From assembly GCF_030931715.1 (NCBI RefSeq), contig NZ_CP133261.1:3388643-3452642 (forward strand): a DNA stretch of 64,000 nt. The letters are read 5' to 3'. This document shows positions 61,266 to 64,000 of the stretch, in pieces. Within the stretch, counting starts at the first letter, position 1; every line of letters begins with the position of its first letter. The translations under genes and the position numbers were made by a program. The notes under the pieces were generated by a model. The model made no database searches. It was given only the letters and a program-made list of their open reading frames with translations, and was not told the DNA's origin. Source of the DNA: Tissierella sp. MB52-C2 (GTDB taxonomy: Bacteria > Bacillota > Clostridia > Tissierellales > Tissierellaceae).

Positions 61266-62135
61266 TTATTTTCTTTTAAACAAAGAATTAAAAAACTCTT
61301 TTATGGCATCTAATATCTTCTGAAGCAATGACTTCACTTCTTCATTATTTTTTAATGTTTCATCAAGTTTTTGACCAATGCCTTTTAGTTGTTCTTTAAT
61401 TTGTTCTGTATTTAGATCTAGATTACCTATTTTTTCCATTAATTTTGTAATATCTTTTATTTGATCTGTATTTAAATTTATATCCAATTTTCCTGCAATT
61501 TCAATAATAATCTTTTTTATTTCCTCTGGAGCCTTTACATTCTTTTCTATAACCTTTTCTTTTACTTCTCTAATTAATTCACTAGCCTTTTCTTTACCTA
61601 TTATTTCTCCCAATTCTCCTGTTTGAATAATTTCTTCATTGGCTACTTTCTTCTGGTCTTCACTTATTTCTATACCTGTTGCCTGTTCAAAAGCCTTTAG
61701 TATACCAGTAAGGGCTCCTGTTCCTGAAACCGGATATGGAGCGGCTGCTATGACTTTAGCGTCTCTTACACCTGCTGTAATAAGTGCACTACTGTACATT
61801 TCTTCTGTTGCCCAAGAGATATTATATGTTTGTACATCTATACCAGAACCTTCTTCTAATAGCTCAACATAGGAAGATGATATGGTTATCTTTCCAAGTT
61901 GTCCTTCACTTGCCACCCCTTCTAAGTATTTTCTTTCTTCTTCATTATTTACTTCTATTATAGTAGCTTCATTTTTATTTACATTGAAAAGATTCAACAT
62001 TTGTTTTCTTTGATCTTCATTTAAGTTTTTCCCCAGTGTAACAACCTTTGTACTATCTCCATAGGCAAAGGCATTAAACATGAACACTAAAGATAGAATT
62101 ATTGTTATATTTATTATTAATTTTTTGTTTTTCAA
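61266..62135 (-). CDS. DUF1002 exported protein
   Basis: The ~289-aa protein has a signal peptide (about 25 residues ending AFAYG), a DUF1002 core (SSSYVELLEEGSGIDVQTYN, WATEEMYSSALITAGVRDAK, AAPYPVSGTGALTGI) and a Lys/Glu-rich helical tail. Function is unknown. The start is most likely TTG 62135, 4 nt after AGAGGTGG; a TTG at 62153 lies before that site. Confidence 0.83.
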   Translation of the reverse strand: MKNKKLIINITIILSLVFMFNAFAYGDSTKVVTLGKNLNEDQRKQMLNLFNVNKNEATIIEVNNEEERKYLEGVASEGQLGKITISSSYVELLEEGSGIDVQTYNISWATEEMYSSALITAGVRDAKVIAAAPYPVSGTGALTGILKAFEQATGIEISEDQKKVANEEIIQTGELGEIIGKEKASELIREVKEKVIEKNVKAPEEIKKIIIEIAGKLDINLNTDQIKDITKLMEKIGNLDLNTEQIKEQLKGIGQKLDETLKNNEEVKSLLQKILDAIKEFFNSLFKRK

Positions 62136-62214
62136 TTTACCACCTCTCTGCAATGCTTTTTCTTTATTTTATCATATAATTTCTTTTTAGTCTCTGATTA
62201 TATAATAGAAATCA

Positions 62215-62251
62215 ATAAAGAACTAGAATAGATTCTATCTAGCTCTTTATA
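62215..62251 (-). terminator. Probable terminator of serS
   Basis: An imperfect palindrome with arms ATAAAGA-CTAGAATAG and its complement, followed by a short T-rich run on the minus strand. Confidence 0.6.
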
Positions 62252-62258
62252 ATATACT

Positions 62259-63754
<1,496 letters not shown>

Positions 63755-63955
63755 TAAAAAAAACTCTCAATCCCTAAATATTAGGGACGAGAGTTACCCG
63801 CGTTGCCACCCTAGTTAGCCCGAAGGCTCACTCGAAATTCATAGACTCTAGGACGGATTCAATATTTCACTTTGCCAATTTTCACCAACCATTGACTCTC
63901 TAAAAAAGCTATATACTTACTATTTCCCTTCTTTGCCTAGTATTTAATTTTAATT
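63755..63955 (-). ncRNA. T-box riboswitch, serine specifier (UCC)
   Basis: Minus strand: a Stem I base pairs CTAGG with CCTAG. An AGTA/GAA loop-E pair is followed by UCC (63855-63857), a serine codon. The conserved T-box AGGGTGGCAACGCGG (63798-63812) lies before a terminator (63755-63795) with a T8 tail. Uncharged tRNA-Ser should stabilise the antiterminator and allow serS expression. Confidence 0.93.
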
Positions 63956-63961
63956 ATAGAT

Positions 63962-63989
63962 ATTATAACACAATATTTGGAATTGTCAA
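63962..63989 (-). promoter_or_regulatory. Promoter of the serS T-box transcript
   Basis: TTGACA (63984-63989), 16 bp, TATAAT (63962-63967) on the minus strand: both hexamers are perfect consensus. Confidence 0.9.
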
Positions 63990-64000
63990 GGATAACTTTT

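Overview
The window is AT-rich, with Gram-positive-type signals throughout: AGGAGG-like ribosome binding sites, frequent TTG/GTG starts, a T-box leader on serS, intrinsic terminators and Fur boxes. Indolepyruvate:ferredoxin oxidoreductase and Fe-S heterodisulfide-reductase-like proteins point to an anaerobic, amino-acid-fermenting member of the Clostridia/Tissierellia. That placement is inferred from gene content, not from a marker gene.

Region by region. 1-3.7 kb holds iorA/iorB and a nucleoside hydrolase. 3.8-11.5 kb is a decaying accessory region. A duplicated 'DUF1622 gene divergent from nucleoside hydrolase' module has lost opposite halves at its two copies. The same region carries a broken ABC transporter, a truncated cytosine-deaminase-like gene, and an intact ABC-importer operon ending in a TudS-like desulfidase. 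11.5-20.3 kb is a tightly coupled operon: TVP38-type membrane proteins, a CCG-domain Fe-S protein, a YnjB/YnjC/YnjD-like importer, two glycosyltransferases of the TIGR04282/TIGR04283 types and an APH-fold kinase. 20.4-26.6 kb has five tRNA genes with repeat-containing spacers, tadA, and a WYL-regulator locus with a matched pair of palindromic operators. 26.7-31.6 kb is a Fur-controlled iron locus: an AraC regulator facing a feoA-feoB operon that continues into a nicotianamine-synthase-like protein, a flippase-like membrane protein and a CDP-alcohol phosphatidyltransferase.

31.7-55.1 kb contains the most striking system, a radical-SAM RiPP locus. Three short precursor genes too small for ordinary gene calling (52-55 aa, conserved leader, 3-4 Cys) are each followed by a paralogous surface lipoprotein with an HEYCH zinc-protease motif. 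A fourth lipoprotein cassette has no visible precursor. The last cassette runs on into two SPASM radical SAM enzymes, an ABC exporter without a C39 protease domain, and an M55 (D-aminopeptidase-like) protein. Each cassette has its own promoter (TTGACG/TTGACA, 17 bp, -10) and a conserved 28-bp upstream site. A DesK/DesR-like two-component system is transcribed divergently beside the cluster, and an ABC-2 efflux system follows it. In working order I infer: the regulator activates the cassettes, the two radical SAM proteins cross-link or epimerise the Cys-rich core, the ABC protein exports it, and the surface proteases mature or neutralise it.

51.4-57.9 kb holds a heterodimeric ABC exporter, a GHKL/LytTR sensor-regulator pair and a D,D-carboxypeptidase. 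58-59.6 kb is an IS3-family element sitting in the loop of a terminator hairpin. 59.7-64 kb holds an M1 peptidase lipoprotein, a DUF1002 protein and serS with its T-box leader.
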